Below, in pieces: positions 22,063-33,420 of a stretch of DNA of 64,000 bases. This DNA is from Lentinula raphanica (lineage: Eukaryota; Basidiomycota; Agaricomycetes; Agaricales; Omphalotaceae): assembly GCA_027919835.1 (NCBI GenBank), contig JANVFP010000014.1, positions 496,001 to 560,000 on the forward strand, given 5' to 3'. Below the pieces are notes generated by a model. The model searched no databases. It saw only the letters and a list, made by a program, of their open reading frames with translations, and was not told where the DNA came from. Within the stretch, counting starts at the first letter, position 1. Each line of letters starts with the position of its first letter. The position numbers and the translations under genes are program-made.

Positions 22063-23997
22063 ATGGATTCATCTTCGCCTGGAACTTCGAGTGTTCCGAA
22101 AACTCCTCGAGGACGGAAACTTTCAACGACCCCTGGTATGACACCTACGCAACAGAATCCGAATTATATCCCCCAGCAGGAAGAGCTTCAGCCAGATCCT
22201 GGCCCATCCAGAGGTGGAGTAAGTCCATCTCGAAGATGACACACATGCCACTTGACAAACGATATCTTTAGGGTCGACGAGTGACACGCTCGAGTACTCG
22301 TTCGAGTGTGTCTCAGCATGCTTCCCAAAGCAGGCCAGCATCAAGAGCTCAATCGTTAGAGTCTACCCAGTCAGATCCTATGCAACAACAGTCTGGTGAA
22401 GAGAGTGACGAGGGAACATCTGTATGCATCATGTCATTCACGCGAAATTTACTCAAATGAACAGAGATCCAATAAGTTTTTTTCAGCTCTCGAGGACAAG
22501 ATTCTACGAGCCAATGACCAGGCTGTAAAGAACTTTGTGGAATCCAATGCGCGATTACTAGCAGATATCAAGGAAGCACAGATCAAAGCCATGGAAGAAA
22601 CTATGAGGACGGCGATAGCTTCGGGATTTACTGGTCTTACATCCAGTTTCAAAGAGCTTACTCAGTCAATCGACGGCCTGAACAAAAATCAAGGAATACA
22701 AGCAAATCTACTCAATCGTATCGAAGCCCGCCTAGATAAGACCCAGCATAATCCTCCACGTAAACCAGCATCTGGTGATCGTAGCCACTCCTCGACTACT
22801 CGGGATAAAGGGAAGGGGAAAGGAGTACAGGTCAACAACAACGAGGAGGACCTGGAGGAAGAGGTCGATCTGGATAAGGAGGACAAGCGGGAAGGAGTAG
22901 ATGATGACGACGATCACAATGAAGAGGAGGAGGAAGTAGAAAGTCAGGCAGGTTCTCCAGCAGATGACGAAGAGGAAGAGCAAATATCCACGAACAGTAA
23001 AAAGCGCGCGCGTAGGAGCAAAAAGGAGCTTCATCTACAGGTGACTCTTTCTTCGTACACGCACCAATTCGATACGAATAACACTTTTTCAGGAAAAGAT
23101 CCGAGGATGGGTTGATGACCTTGTGGGAGGCCGCCAGTATTGCCTTGACGAAACGGTCACCGATCAGGAGGCCAAAGACTTTGCAGAATTGTTTCGCAAG
23201 AATCCTGTCGCTAAGCCATGTACGATCGATGAATTCCGGTTCCATATCAAGGGTAATCCAGCATCTGCATGGAACAAAGGGGCGGCGCTTGTCTTCATCG
23301 AGTACGTTCAGCAGAACAGGTTGATGAAGATTCCGAATAAGGCCGCTCGTGATGACCTCCAAAAAGGCTTCATGAAGCGAATTCGTACACTTCATGGATA
23401 TTACCTTCGAACCAAATTATCGAAAGACGAAAAGGTTGAGAAGGGGAAGTATGGAAGGAAGTACGGAAGAAAAAGCACGGTAAGGCCTGCGCAAATATGT
23501 CAATGAATGAGATTCTGACATGTATCAAGCTGTTCTACCAGCGAAGAGCAATCTTAGATGGCCTAACACCCCTCCGAAAATACCTCCCTGTATTCGATGA
23601 TCTTGGAATACCTGGAATGTCTTCCGACGAAGAGGATAGTGAAGCCCCAGTGACCACCACGCCTCAGTACAAGACTACACGTCCACTTTGGCGATCCCTG
23701 GATCTCGGGCACTTTTTTGAGCTGCTCGATGCCTGCCATGTCCTGGTCAGAATGCCTACGGGGTCAACCACAGGCACTCGATACTCCCGTGGAGCCCCAC
23801 CGCGCTTCCGAATTCGAACCAGGAATGACAGCGAGAACAAAGCGTATGTGAAGGGTCTGCCACAGAATTTCTATCGGGCGGAATGGCTTGAGGAGCAAGA
23901 ACAAGGATGGTCTAAAGGAGGTGAAGGGATAGTGAATCTAATCATACGCCCAAAACGCTCCAAGGCACTTGTATTCCCATCCGAACTCAAAGAGTAA
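22063..23997 (+). CDS. Five-exon gene of unknown function, 578 residues, GMSSDEE motif
   Basis: Exons 22063-22218, 22272-22421, 22465-23040, 23093-23479 and 23530-23997 join in frame with introns of 53, 43, 52 and 50 bases. The N-terminus is Ser/Thr/Pro/Gln-rich. Residues about 105-200 look helical and coiled-coil-like (NKFFSALEDKILRANDQAV), followed by a basic then very acidic stretch (DDDDDHNEEEEEVES) and a nuclear-localisation-like KKRARRSKK. The C-terminal third is the conserved-looking part: KGAALVFIEYVQQNRL, FYQRRAILDGL, LGIPGMSSDEED, TTRPLWRS, YSRGAPPRFRI and GLPQNFYRAEWLE. I recall proteins with the same GMSSDEE-type order being common in mushroom genomes, function unknown. The acidic and basic patches suggest a nuclear, perhaps chromatin-associated role; this is inference only. 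Confidence 0.75.
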
Positions 23998-24228
23998 GAT
24001 TCTATTTATTTCACGTTGTTCAGTACGATCTCATGTCTTTGGTTATCAGTGAATTGAAGAACAACGGATATGTATTCAGTAATATTTGACATTATCCCGG
24101 TTCAATCTGTAGTGTTCGCTTATAAATCTACACCTTTGCATGCCTTAACATAAGTCATACACTTGTGAAAACAGAGGCCCTCGTGAGCGTTCACCGGGCG
24201 AAGTTCATTGATTTCTACATCATACACC

Positions 24229-24642
24229 TTACTTCATATGCGCAGCCACTAACCCAACGATATGATTGATGTAAGACAATGCGAGCACCACTCTGATTTC
24301 GAAGGCGATACGCCATCCAATGAATACACAGAAGGAAGCACCGATGAATGAGGTGACATTGACCAAAATAGCTTCGTACTATGGAAAAGCGCTCAATAGA
24401 ATTCCATGTAAGATCAGTCAACTCACCAGACTTCCGTAAGACTGTTTCTCCATTGCCCTACCGATGAAGATGAGTGAGATGGTGCCAGATGTGACATATT
24501 CAATAATCCTCGGCCAATCGTCTTCCTTCAGTATAGCCTGTCGAATTGCTTTTGCACAAAAGACCCAATAGCTGAGTATTCCGACCATGAAAAAGAACTT
24601 CACAATCGCATTGCACTTGAAAGAAATGAGCTGAACCTTCAC
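24229..24642 (-). pseudogene. Membrane-protein fragment, DUF6533-like C-terminal part
   Basis: Two exons, about 24642-24427 and 24378-24229, join across a 48-base intron (GTGAGT...CATAG). They give hydrophobic segments around FFFMVGILSYWVFCAKAI, EYVTSGTISLIFIGRAM and VTSFIGASFCVFIGWRIAFE, ending HIVGLVAAHMK and a stop. The arrangement resembles the last membrane helices of the seven-helix DUF6533 proteins abundant in mushrooms. The earlier helices are not found upstream, where the frame runs into the tail of the coiled-coil gene region. I therefore call it a fragment. It could instead be a short two- or three-pass protein with an unrecognised first exon. Confidence 0.4.
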
Positions 24643-24836
24643 AATCCAACTTCGATAATGAGAATCTCACAGGTGTAGCTATTCGTGGCTGTTGGGGAAT
24701 CTCGTAAATGACTGAACTATATTCAATGCCAATATCGACAGCGACTTCTGTTTCTTGAAGTTCATCATGTTCAACTATGTTTTGCCTTGTGTAAAAACAA
24801 GTGAGCACGGAACATCTCATGTGTGGCGTCAATGTC

Positions 24837-25982
24837 TCACCGGGTCGGTATCCTAGCGTCTTTCTCTTCAACTTCTTGACGGAGAAGCTGTATCTCATCC
24901 CTGGCATCCACGAGGAAAGCTTCTAACTCTTTGTTGTGCCGTTTCAGTCTGTCGTTTGCAGTGCACATATCTTCAAGCGATTTGGTGAGCTCCGTGCTTT
25001 CTGTTACTCTGGTAAAACTAAGCTGTATGATTGTAAGGTCACGAACTACCCGTTGTCTACTATTGATAGCCAACATACCTTAGCAACAAGCCGCTGGATC
25101 TGGGATTTTGTACTCTGGAGCAATGATCCCCTGAAATCGGTCTGGTGCAATTCTTTTTGTTCCAATTCATGCTGTAGCCTCCAAACCTCTCCACGGAGTT
25201 TTGCTAGAGGATATTTTGTTGGAAGTAACATGGAGGTGCCAGAGGAACTCACTAATCTTAGCCTGCAATCGTGCAAGATCTAGTTCTGTTCGCCTTGTTT
25301 TTGTTGATGTTGCCTCTCTTTCCTGCTGGAGGTCATCTCGCTCATTGATGACTTCCAGAAGACGGGATTCCAGATTACCATACATCACATTGTCTGCTGT
25401 GAGATGAGCTATAGTCTGATGTGCATCGTGCAACTCTTTGTGCAATGTTTCCAATGCCGCCTCAGCGACTTCGTGATGGACAAGCGCTTGATTCACTTGC
25501 TGTTTCGAGGTTCAAATTTGTCAAGTCTTTGCAAAGAATGAGTAGACAAACCTTCTCTAGATTCTGCTTTTCCGTGATCAGTTGGGATATTTGAGCTTGA
25601 CCGTCTTCGATGGCTGTTGGTGATTCCTGTCGTTCGACCTATAGGATAGATTAGTCAATATTACATATATACTGGGGATCAACTGACATCGTGTTGCTGT
25701 CTTAGATTCTCAAAGCGTTGTAGTAGCTCATGGCCTATGTCTAGTGGCAAATATATGGAGAACTCTGGTTGGAGGTTTGATGGACGCACCAATGGTAAGG
25801 GTGAACTTGTTCTCTAAGCTAGACCTCATGTCCTCCCATGCTCGATAGTTCTGGCAATCATCTTGTTGGCAGCAGCACATTAATGTTGATGATATATCTG
25901 TTGGTGCGATTCCAGAAGAGAAAGCATTGCTCAACTCCTCGATAATTTCATCTGTTTCGGGATCATCGTTGGAAGAATTCAT
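24837..25982 (-). CDS. Coiled-coil protein, multi-exon, unknown function
   Basis: ATG 25982 opens MNSSNDDPETDEIIEELSNA. Exons 25982-25790, 25734-25688, 25638-25552, 25499-25253 and 25203-25079 join in frame with introns of 55, 49, 52 and 49 bases. A small Cys cluster (LMCCCQQDDCQNYRAW) near residue 35 is followed by long heptad-like helices (QISQLITEKQNLEK, ALETLHKELHDAHQTIAHL, LESRLLEVINERDDLQQERE, KSQIQRLVAK). The expected last exon, reading ELTKSLEDMCTANDRLKRHN to a stop at 24837, is in a frame I could not connect with a normal splice, so the 3' end is either mis-modelled or shifted by one base. The family is one I associate with mushrooms; no function is known to me. Confidence 0.6.
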
Positions 25983-26513
25983 GGTAGAAGTACGATCATT
26001 GAAGACCGGACCGGTGACTCATTTTCCCGAAGTTCAAACTCTTCCGCCATGTGCCGTGCGGCATTGCACAAGTGCTCTCGACTCTCCATCCTCCAATCCA
26101 TCCGTTCACAACATTACGATGAGAGACACAGGTACAAAGGTATGCTCATGAACGTGAAGTCACCTTGAAAGAAAAGGAAGCAAATCTGAATGCAAGACGA
26201 ATGACATAGTTCAGATGTAGTAAGACAGCGGTCCACCGACATTCCCTTTTTAATCATAACTTACTCGTTCATCTCCAGCAAGTGTCACAATTTCCTCAAT
26301 GCCCCGTACACGTACGCACCTCTAAGTAGGATTGATACCATTCTCCAGCTCGGACATCTATCACTTCAAATTGGCACGTTGATGAAGTTTCAAAATATGG
26401 GCGCTAGCAGAACCATGCCTTTTCCCACCGCCTTTCAACGTTCATCACCTAGTGAGCTGTCAGCTCACCCATATTGCTTGTCAGCTTCTTCAACGAGTTA
26501 GATCTCCACCCCA

Positions 26514-26896
26514 ATGCTCATCACGCTGGTCGACCTCAATATCTACACTCGAGTGTTCTATATTGGGGTTATGATTTGCGGACTTGTCTGGTTCAAGCTG
26601 ATGTGGAACATGATCGTTTTGGTTTTTCGAAGTCGTTACTGGCTTCTTGGGTCCTTGGTCCTGGGTCCTGGAGTAGGGGTCATAGCAGGATACCTTACTT
26701 TCTATTCATCATTGCACAATGACCTAGTAAGTCCCTCAAGCTTGCTCTATTCAATGATAATTCAAAAGATGTGTGACGGTTTTTGTTTCAGAGAAACCCG
26801 CTCCCCAAGGCATTTGTCTTTGCAACAGTGGCTGTCGGTATCTGGATCTGTATATTCAGTGTAGTAGACTTACTGGTACCCTGGTTAGTAGAATAG
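26514..26896 (+). CDS. Small predicted three-pass membrane protein
   Basis: Exons 26514-26726 and 26792-26896 join in frame across a 65-base intron and encode 105 residues. Three hydrophobic stretches are visible: VFYIGVMICGLVWFKLMW, the segment around LLGSLVLGPGVGVIAGYL, and the last part (FVFATVAVGIWICIFSVV). No family is recognised. The flank 25983-26513 separates it from the divergent coiled-coil gene and probably carries both promoters. Confidence 0.5.
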
Positions 26897-27499
26897 TAGA
26901 GTTCTATGTTTTCAAATGGACGCTTAAGACGGGTCTTCTTCCAATTTGGAAGCCTGGCAAACGTTCAATATCATCGTCTTTCGACATGCCGGGTAATTAT
27001 TACTTGACGCTGCACTTTAATGTATCAAATTGACCGTGCTGCACCGGTGAATCCTCAAATGAGTAGCCTTGATTGACGGTAAAGCAAATTTCAGGATCTC
27101 GACCTATCTCGACATGCACATTGGTGTATCATTATGTAATAACTATAAGTTGCCTTTCAAGTGGCGACAACGCTTTCCCTCGAATCTCATGGAGCCTGAA
27201 TATTTTGAAGCTGGAGCACACCTTACCTCAACCTCAGCCTCCTATAAACCTGTCGTATGTATTTTGATTCCAAAGAGTGCATCCATTAACAAAGAATGTC
27301 AGTGGACCTGGTATCGAAATCAAACTTACGAGTTCTACCGATATGTCAGGGATGAAAACACAGGCCTGGTGCAAAAAATGTACGATAACCCTCATCTACA
27401 GTGAGTGCATCATACTTCCGTGCGAGGCCAAAATTCATTCATCGACAGGAGTAAAATGGAAAAGAATATGTAGGTGCCACTCCCATCGCTAGGCACTGA

Positions 27500-28132
27500 A
27501 TGCAGAATATCCACAGAGGTTCTTCGAACACAAAAAAAGGAATTCTTAATCATGCTGCAGAAGCTGCTATTCATCGTACGATTTCGATTTACTACCTGCG
27601 GCCGCCCTGTTCTGACAGTAAATTAGTAGCCTCCAGAAAAGCCACACCTGTCAGTTTCGAGCCACTGCAGACGCCGCCCAAGTATTTCATGGAGGGAAAG
27701 GCACTTCCTATCATGGATTCGGGAATATATGGCCCTACAAAGCTACAGACTTCAAATTTCAGCTCGAAAGACAGTCAGGGCATCACTGCGTGGCATTATA
27801 GCCAGTCCCCAACTGACCTCGAAATCCCCCTTCCAGAGACGCCCACACCATCTAAACTTGGCACGATATATATCCATAGGAATACCAGGGATGGAGGATA
27901 CCAGGTCTGGGTCTGGTTGGTACAAGGTGATCGCGAGCAGTGGCTACCGATAGATTTAAGCGGACCTCTTGTTCACCACCCAGAAATACCTACGCGCGTT
28001 CTGACGATGCAGACGTCAACTGGTAATCCCAGCTGGGTGCTTCACAGTACATTGCTCACTACTCAAGGGCGACAGCTGAGGAGGAGGAGATCACAGTCGC
28101 GCGCGCGTTCTTCAGGACCTGCGTCAGGATGA
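27500..28132 (+). CDS. Unrecognised protein, 210 residues or final exon of a longer gene
   Basis: An open frame from ATG 27500 ends in an Arg/Ser-rich tail (RRRRSQSRARSSG). The middle contains GTIYIHRNTRDGGYQVWVWL and EQWLPIDLSG, a pattern like short beta-strands. A frame upstream at 27069-27404 (CQWTWYRNQTYEFYRYVRD) may be an earlier exon, but I could not find a splice that joins the two convincingly. No function assigned. Confidence 0.4.
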   Translation: MQNIHRGSSNTKKGILNHAAEAAIHRTISIYYLRPPCSDSKLVASRKATPVSFEPLQTPPKYFMEGKALPIMDSGIYGPTKLQTSNFSSKDSQGITAWHYSQSPTDLEIPLPETPTPSKLGTIYIHRNTRDGGYQVWVWLVQGDREQWLPIDLSGPLVHHPEIPTRVLTMQTSTGNPSWVLHSTLLTTQGRQLRRRRSQSRARSSGPASG

Positions 28133-29573
28133 ATGCTGATTAGAATGTAATGCAAATATTCAGACAATGTTAATCGATCAAGTGCCGAACTTCTTTAGGA
28201 AAGTCAGGACCAAAACAAAAACTTTCTGGAAAGACTTAGACCGTTCACTTGCGGCCTTCAGAAAATACAGCTGCTGCTTTGCAGCATGGCCGTAAATGTA
28301 ATCATGTACAGCGCCTAAGTTCCTGAAGCGGTTTTTGATGGGCATTGAAATTGCCTCGTGTGTTCCGCATTGATCTGATTAGTTCTGATTTGTAAACAGA
28401 ATTGAACCCTATTTCTGTCAGGAGATTCCGGCAACATTCACTTTCCATCCTTCGCAGGCGCGGCTTCCGATACAGCCTCCCATCAGATTTTGGATGAATG
28501 GTGATATGGTGAGTTACAACCTACAAGCTTGCATTATGGCATGTGCTCCCTTATCTGCAATTGTAAAGCCAAAGACAGTCTGCTCTCAAGCTCTCATACT
28601 ACCTCTTCTGCTAGCGCACTATCAGCGGCACATTTGTTTTTCCAAGGGAAATCCGAAAGACCATCCTAGTCGTAATACTTGGGAACAAGCGAGTCTTGAT
28701 CTAAGATCTTCATCACCGGATAAAAGTGCTGTTGTGTAATGATCTCCAGACTCTAGTCAACCCCGGGACCGGGATGCGTTCGAACTAACCCTTAGCCCTA
28801 TAATCGAAGCTTTCATGATCATGAAATATGCATGTCGAAGGGAGCTAGCTGGAGGTAGTCACCCGCTTGCCATGGAGTTCTCCATCTAGAAATACCCTGA
28901 AACAAATTACCCTGAAAACGTCCAGGTTCATCTCACCTGAATAACAGACAAGGAGCTAGGTCCCCGGCTCTAAAATGCACTGAAACGTGTCATATTTGTC
29001 CTCGTTCCAGTGCAGGTATACTCAATGGTCGACACATGTCATTCATGTTGTCCTAGGCCTGGAATAGAGGAGCTTCTAGGTAGTGGCGACCAGTAGAATC
29101 ACTTGGTTCAATTTTTCTAAATGAGTCCTACTCCCGAAAATGATGTTCAGGAGCCAAGGATCTAAAGCCTTGCATGAGCGAAAATATTCCGACAATGCTT
29201 CTTACCTGAAGAGCCGATTATCCCACCTATTGATCTCATTTTGCAAAGCAAGGTTTCAGTCAGAGGATGAAGTCGCAGGAGGTATGATACAGAGCAATCA
29301 GAGCATCAGGAGACAACAGCCCTTCATGCTTCACACTTCATGCGTCACGTCTCAAGTTGTCATGAAATCGCATGGCCCAGGCTTAACTTGGCAGTAGGAA
29401 GGGATTCCGATCGTAAGCAATCACCTTGAAATTTCTTCGTCCTGAAATCAGACAAAAATGTATCGCTTATTTCTCTGTCTAACCTAAGCCCGTGTAAACC
29501 TCATGGCAATCGTACAAAAGCAGGGCAAGATGGCATATGAGAAGTCCAGCTTTGCGTATATTCTTATGCAAAA
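28133..29573. other. Intergenic region, no gene recognised
   Basis: Only short frames (for example 28494-28739 and 29140-29397) without similarity or splicing support. No repeat noted. Confidence 0.4.
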
Positions 29574-30352
29574 ATGGCCAAGCGATCTCGTCAGAGTAGC
29601 AGAGTCTCTACACGTGAAATCTCCCACACGTCTTCCTCCTCGTCTATGCCTCTTTCTGCTATCAGACGAGAGCTCAAGCAGCTTGAAGATCGCTTCCCAT
29701 TTTACAATGTGATTCCTGACAGTCAAGCCGACAGGAAGGATGCTATTTCCAATGACAATACTGGGGTAAGCATCGTCAATCAAGCTACTTGGATCAGAAT
29801 AAGACACTAACATATTTTCAGGAGGATAGCGTTGTTCATGCTCTGTATTTTGGGCTTGAGTATTGTGATGCACAAAAGAAGATCCTAGATTCGAAAACAG
29901 TACACACCACAGTCAGGGGTCACAAAACCATCGTCCAGCTGGTCGACTTTCGCTCGGAATTCTCCTTTGATTTTGGTGTCGACAAACTCTACATTGTTCT
30001 TGTGGTCTTTCAACAGAGGCGATATATCGTCGCAGGCACCTATGATGAGCGTATGGTCGAGCATAATATGTCGTTGCGCTCGATTGGTTGCAACGATCAT
30101 TATAAGGGTGATATCGCTGTGTGCTTCTACGGCCAAATTCAGCAGTCACGAATTTTACGAGGAGTCCCCAAGTTATCAAGGGATGGCTCTTTGAGCCAGG
30201 CCGATGTTCTCCAGCGTGTTGTAAATGCGTGAGTTTCTCAATGCATCTTTAACGCTAATCATATGTCTGACATGGCGTCCATTAGATTTGTTAGAGATGT
30301 GAAAGAACATGTTGAAGATGGTCTTCCTTTCAAACGAGTTGTGCGAGCGTAG
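29574..30352 (+). CDS. Unrecognised gene, plus-strand member of a tail-to-tail paralogue pair
   Basis: Exons 29574-29765, 29822-30228 and 30286-30352 (introns 56 and 57 bases) give 221 residues in frame. A basic, Ser-rich start (MAKRSRQSSRVSTRE) leads to a compact domain with VDKLYIVLVVFQQRRYIVAG, TYDERM, IGCNDHYKGDIAVCFYGQ and a last exon reading FVRDVKEHVEDGLPFKRVVR. The domain pattern, alternating strands ending in an RRY.V.GTY motif and a YKGDI.CF motif, recurs in the minus-strand gene at 30925-31577. That gene has the same last-intron position and phase and a last exon of the same 67 bases. I recognise no known family. Conservation of the splice pattern argues that both are real genes. 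Confidence 0.65.
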
Positions 30353-30924
30353 CTTCTGATCAGTTCAGTTGCTGTCGCTGCATGTATAATGTACATCGCC
30401 ATGACGTTCTTACGAATCACTGTAACAGTCACGTTGGATATATCTCTGTTGTATCATTCCAGGTCGCAATGTCAATGTATCAACTCAGAGGCGCATTAGC
30501 CTGCCTCTTTTTGGATTTCTAGTAGCGCTACTGCTCACCTGAGCGGAGATGCCAGTGCCAGCTTCTTCAGATTTGAGTGAGCATCCACTAGAATCATATC
30601 GAACTTCATGCACATGGACATCAAAGATGTCGGCCTCTGTGAATGAAAGAAAGAGACCCCCAGATCCATTAGGGCCCATAGAACGCAAATTCAGTACACA
30701 GCCCCACACAAAGACCCTGAGGTCCTGTAAGTTGAAGGAGATAGCCACGTCACGTATAATGAGATCACCTATGGGCCACTCTGGAAAATGCTCGTTCGTT
30801 ATTGAACACTGCTCACACTGACTCTGGGACTCGCAGTAAACGTTGAATGCACACGAGAGTTATATTCAACCATCTCAATATACAATTTGAACCTCTCGAC
30901 TGCCTTGCCTTTCCCCAGTCCATG
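30353..30924. other. Spacer between the convergent paralogues
   Basis: About 570 bases lie between the two stop codons. Short frames exist on both strands (30485-30748 minus and its plus-strand shadow), but I see no homology and no obvious inverted-repeat symmetry axis. Confidence 0.4.
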
Positions 30925-31577
30925 TCAGCCTCGGATGATATGGGACAGTCTCCTGTGTCGCTCCACATGGTTGATGACATTCCTAGTAAAACTAGGATAG
31001 AATGCATCCAGCAATCTTGAAAACGCAAAGATTACACTCACCTCTTTATAACTTTGCGCAGAATTCGCCGCTTTTCGGCTGCATCCGCGAATCGAGGAAG
31101 TCCTTCCAGGAAGCGCTCCCTTTGATTCTTCCCAAGAAAGCAAATACCTATATCGCCTTTATAAACCTCATTACAGCCTATCCCCTTCACAGCTTTATTG
31201 AAACCATCCAGACATTGGTTATATGTACCGGATACAACATATCTCCGGCCTTCGACAATTACAAGAGTAGTGAAAAGGTTATCAGGCTGAAAATCTGGCG
31301 AGAACGCTTGGACGAAGAGGATGTTGCGTTGATGTCTCTGATTGACAGGGGAAGTTTTTTTGGAGTTCTCTGAGGGAAATTGTACGTTCTCAGGACGAGT
31401 CGATCCAAACGGAAAGTATAGTCCAAAGGTCTTGCCCGCGATCTAAAAAATCAACATCCCGAATCAGTCCTGCGTTAACGACAATGATCTAACTGAAGTC
31501 TTACGCGATTCCTGGCTTCAGGAGACTTCTTTCCATTAAACAGATATCCTGGAAGTAAGGAAAGCGAAGGTGAAAGC
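30925..31577 (-). CDS. Unrecognised gene, minus-strand member of the paralogue pair
   Basis: Minus-strand exons: one running to 31505 from about 31577 or beyond (PGYLFNGKKSPEARNR), then 31442-31042, then 30991-30925, with introns of 62 and 50 bases. The frame stays open across all three. The middle exon contains PDNLFTTLVIVEGRRYVVSG, TYNQCL, IGCNEVYKGDIGICFLGK and RILRKVIK; the last reads FTRNVINHVERHRRLSHIIR. Against the 29574-30352 gene these align motif by motif: RRYVVSGTY with RRYIVAGTY, IGCNEVYKGDIGICF with IGCNDHYKGDIAVCF, FTRNVINHVE with FVRDVKEHVE. The 5' end is not resolved, though an acceptor-like TAG precedes the first exon listed. Function unknown. Confidence 0.6.
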
Positions 31578-32199
31578 CGACGTCGCCTAGATGTATAGAT
31601 GGGCATGGAAAATATAGAGGTCGTTCGAGGGCTCGAGGCTCTGGATCAGAAAACAATTTGTGATTATTTAAACGCAGTAAAAATACCTGTGCTTACTGTA
31701 GGATAGCACAGATCAAAACATGCGTTCTACATGAGCTCAGATGAATGTCAAGGGCCAGGTGATCAGTAACCCTCTCGACTCTCAAGAGACACCGCAGTGA
31801 CATTATGTGCAAATCCTCGCTGAGTCACTTGCTGAGGCAGAGCTTATGACAGCGGGGTCGGCATAACATCACGCTCGCGAGTTTGCTTCCACTCATAGAA
31901 TTGCAAGTAGGCTTCCTGATTTAGACTATTGAATTTGAGGCCGAGGGAGCCCAACCCTGTACTAAAGGCTGGTCCGAGCGTGAATGGCATTGAGGGGTTT
32001 AGAAATCCCGTACCCCATTGAGCCGCTCACGGCGGACTTGGGGCCACTGTGGTCAAAAGTGAGGCTAAGGCTATTGTGGCCTGCGAAGGCATCCATAGCT
32101 ATTGTCACAGAAGGACACAATTGTTGTAGGGTCAGACCCTGATCAGATCCTATTGTTCTGGAAACCTGAATATAAGGCCAGGTTCAACTGCCCAAATCC
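31578..32199. other. Stretch without a recognised gene
   Basis: Could hold the unassigned 5' exons and promoter of the minus-strand paralogue. Otherwise nothing recognisable. Confidence 0.4.
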
Positions 32200-32645
32200 C
32201 CACTTGCACTGGCTGCGGATTGACCCGCCACCGTCTTGTGAAACATTTGGAATCCCATAAACATAGAGCAGGCTGAGGATCCCCGAAGGAATTGGCTGCG
32301 GATTGACCCGCCACCGTCCTAGGGAAATTCTTGCAGGCTGTTCAGGCATCTAGGGATTCCACTTGCACTGTTCACGCACGAACACAGAGCAAGCTGACGA
32401 TCCCTGATCGTGAAGGCACTGGCTGCGGATTGACCCGCCACCGGCCTTTAATGGGAAAATCTGGGAGGCTGTTCAGGTGTCCCCGAATTCCACTTGCGCT
32501 GGATGTCCACAAACGAAGGGCACGCTGAGGATTCCCGATCGCCAAGGCACTGGCTGCGGATTGACCCACCACCGTCCTAGTGAAAATGGGAGTCTGTTCA
32601 GGCATCTACGAATTCCAGCGACACTGGCTGCGGATTGGAGAGACT
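32200..32645. repeat. Irregular tandem array (GGCTGCGGATTGACCC units)
   Basis: GGCTGCGGATTGACCCGCCA or a close variant begins at 32211, 32294, 32421, 32552 and 32626, so the spacing is 83, 127, 131 and 74 bases. Between copies, pieces such as CTGTTCAGGCATC, ATTCCACTTGC and CACTGGCTG also repeat, giving a composite array of two shuffled sub-units. The array leaves frames open on both strands, which I regard as a by-product. Confidence 0.75.
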
Positions 32646-32849
32646 CACCACCCTGCTCCTCTTCATTTCTTCTGCTTCTAGAGAAAGTTAAAAGCTCCGC
32701 TGGTATCAGCAGCGATATTGCTCTCACCTGGTCGGGTTGGTTACTGATGAGAGGCGAGCGTCGAGCGTCGAGCTCCCTGATGGTCAAAATCGATTGTAAG
32801 CAGGGCCAGACGTGTTGAGTATAAGAGCTTCAGCTTTCGTCCCTCAGGT

Positions 32850-33420
32850 GCCAATTTCAGAACATGATATCAATGGAGAAAAGTGACCACAACTCACGAC
32901 TTTCTTGCTAGACTGCGAAACGATCTTCGGTTTTCGGCGCTTTTCCACAAACGTACACCCGTCTTCTCGCGGAATTATGCATGCGACTCGGTTCAAAGTA
33001 CTGAGTATCCCAGTCTCAATTCCTTCCGAGTCAGAAATCTTGGCGACGTATTTCGCTAGAGCAAAGGAATCGCGAATAAGACAGACCAGGACGTTTTCGT
33101 GCTTGAGGTCTCCATGAACGATACTGCCAGCGTGGAGCATAGATACACCTTTGCGACGTCTAGACAGAGTTTCTTCTTGGTCTCCAGCGATAGGCTCTCG
33201 TCCGAGTGTAGCTGAAGTTGGGCCTGCGTCCCCATTTCAGAAAGCTTAATGACTAGAGCAGGAAAATCGGTTGTGCCGTCCACGGCGCTCCAGCTGATTC
33301 CAAACAAATGAACAATGTTTGGGTGTCGGATGTGGTTGTGCAGGAGTGCTCATTGAAGAAAGAGTTTTTGGTCCATGCGAGGACCATACGAGGCTTCAGT
33401 TGGGTCTCGTTTATACTATA
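32850..33420 (-). pseudogene. Protein kinase domain relic
   Basis: The minus strand shows HPNIVHLFGISWSAVDG, then ALVIKLSEMG, LSLETKKKLCLDVAK and, one frame off, MLHAGSIVHGDLKHENVLV followed by YVAKISD. This is the order of a eukaryotic protein kinase from the alphaC-beta4 region to the catalytic loop (HGDLKHEN) and the start of the activation segment. A one-base shift separates DVAK from GVSMLHAG, and the DFG motif reads D-S-E-G. Both the N-lobe start and most of the C-lobe are missing. It is a fragment that cannot phosphorylate. It lies between the tandem array and the WD40 gene. Confidence 0.75.

Noticed and set aside
22689..23395. Minus-strand frames opposite the 578-residue gene
   Set aside because: They mirror the acidic Glu/Asp codons as Ser/Leu-rich nonsense; the plus strand has the full spliced frame.
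32331..32818. Frames on both strands in the 32.2-32.8 kb array
   Set aside because: They follow the repeat units and change with unit spacing; there is no known domain and no intron support.
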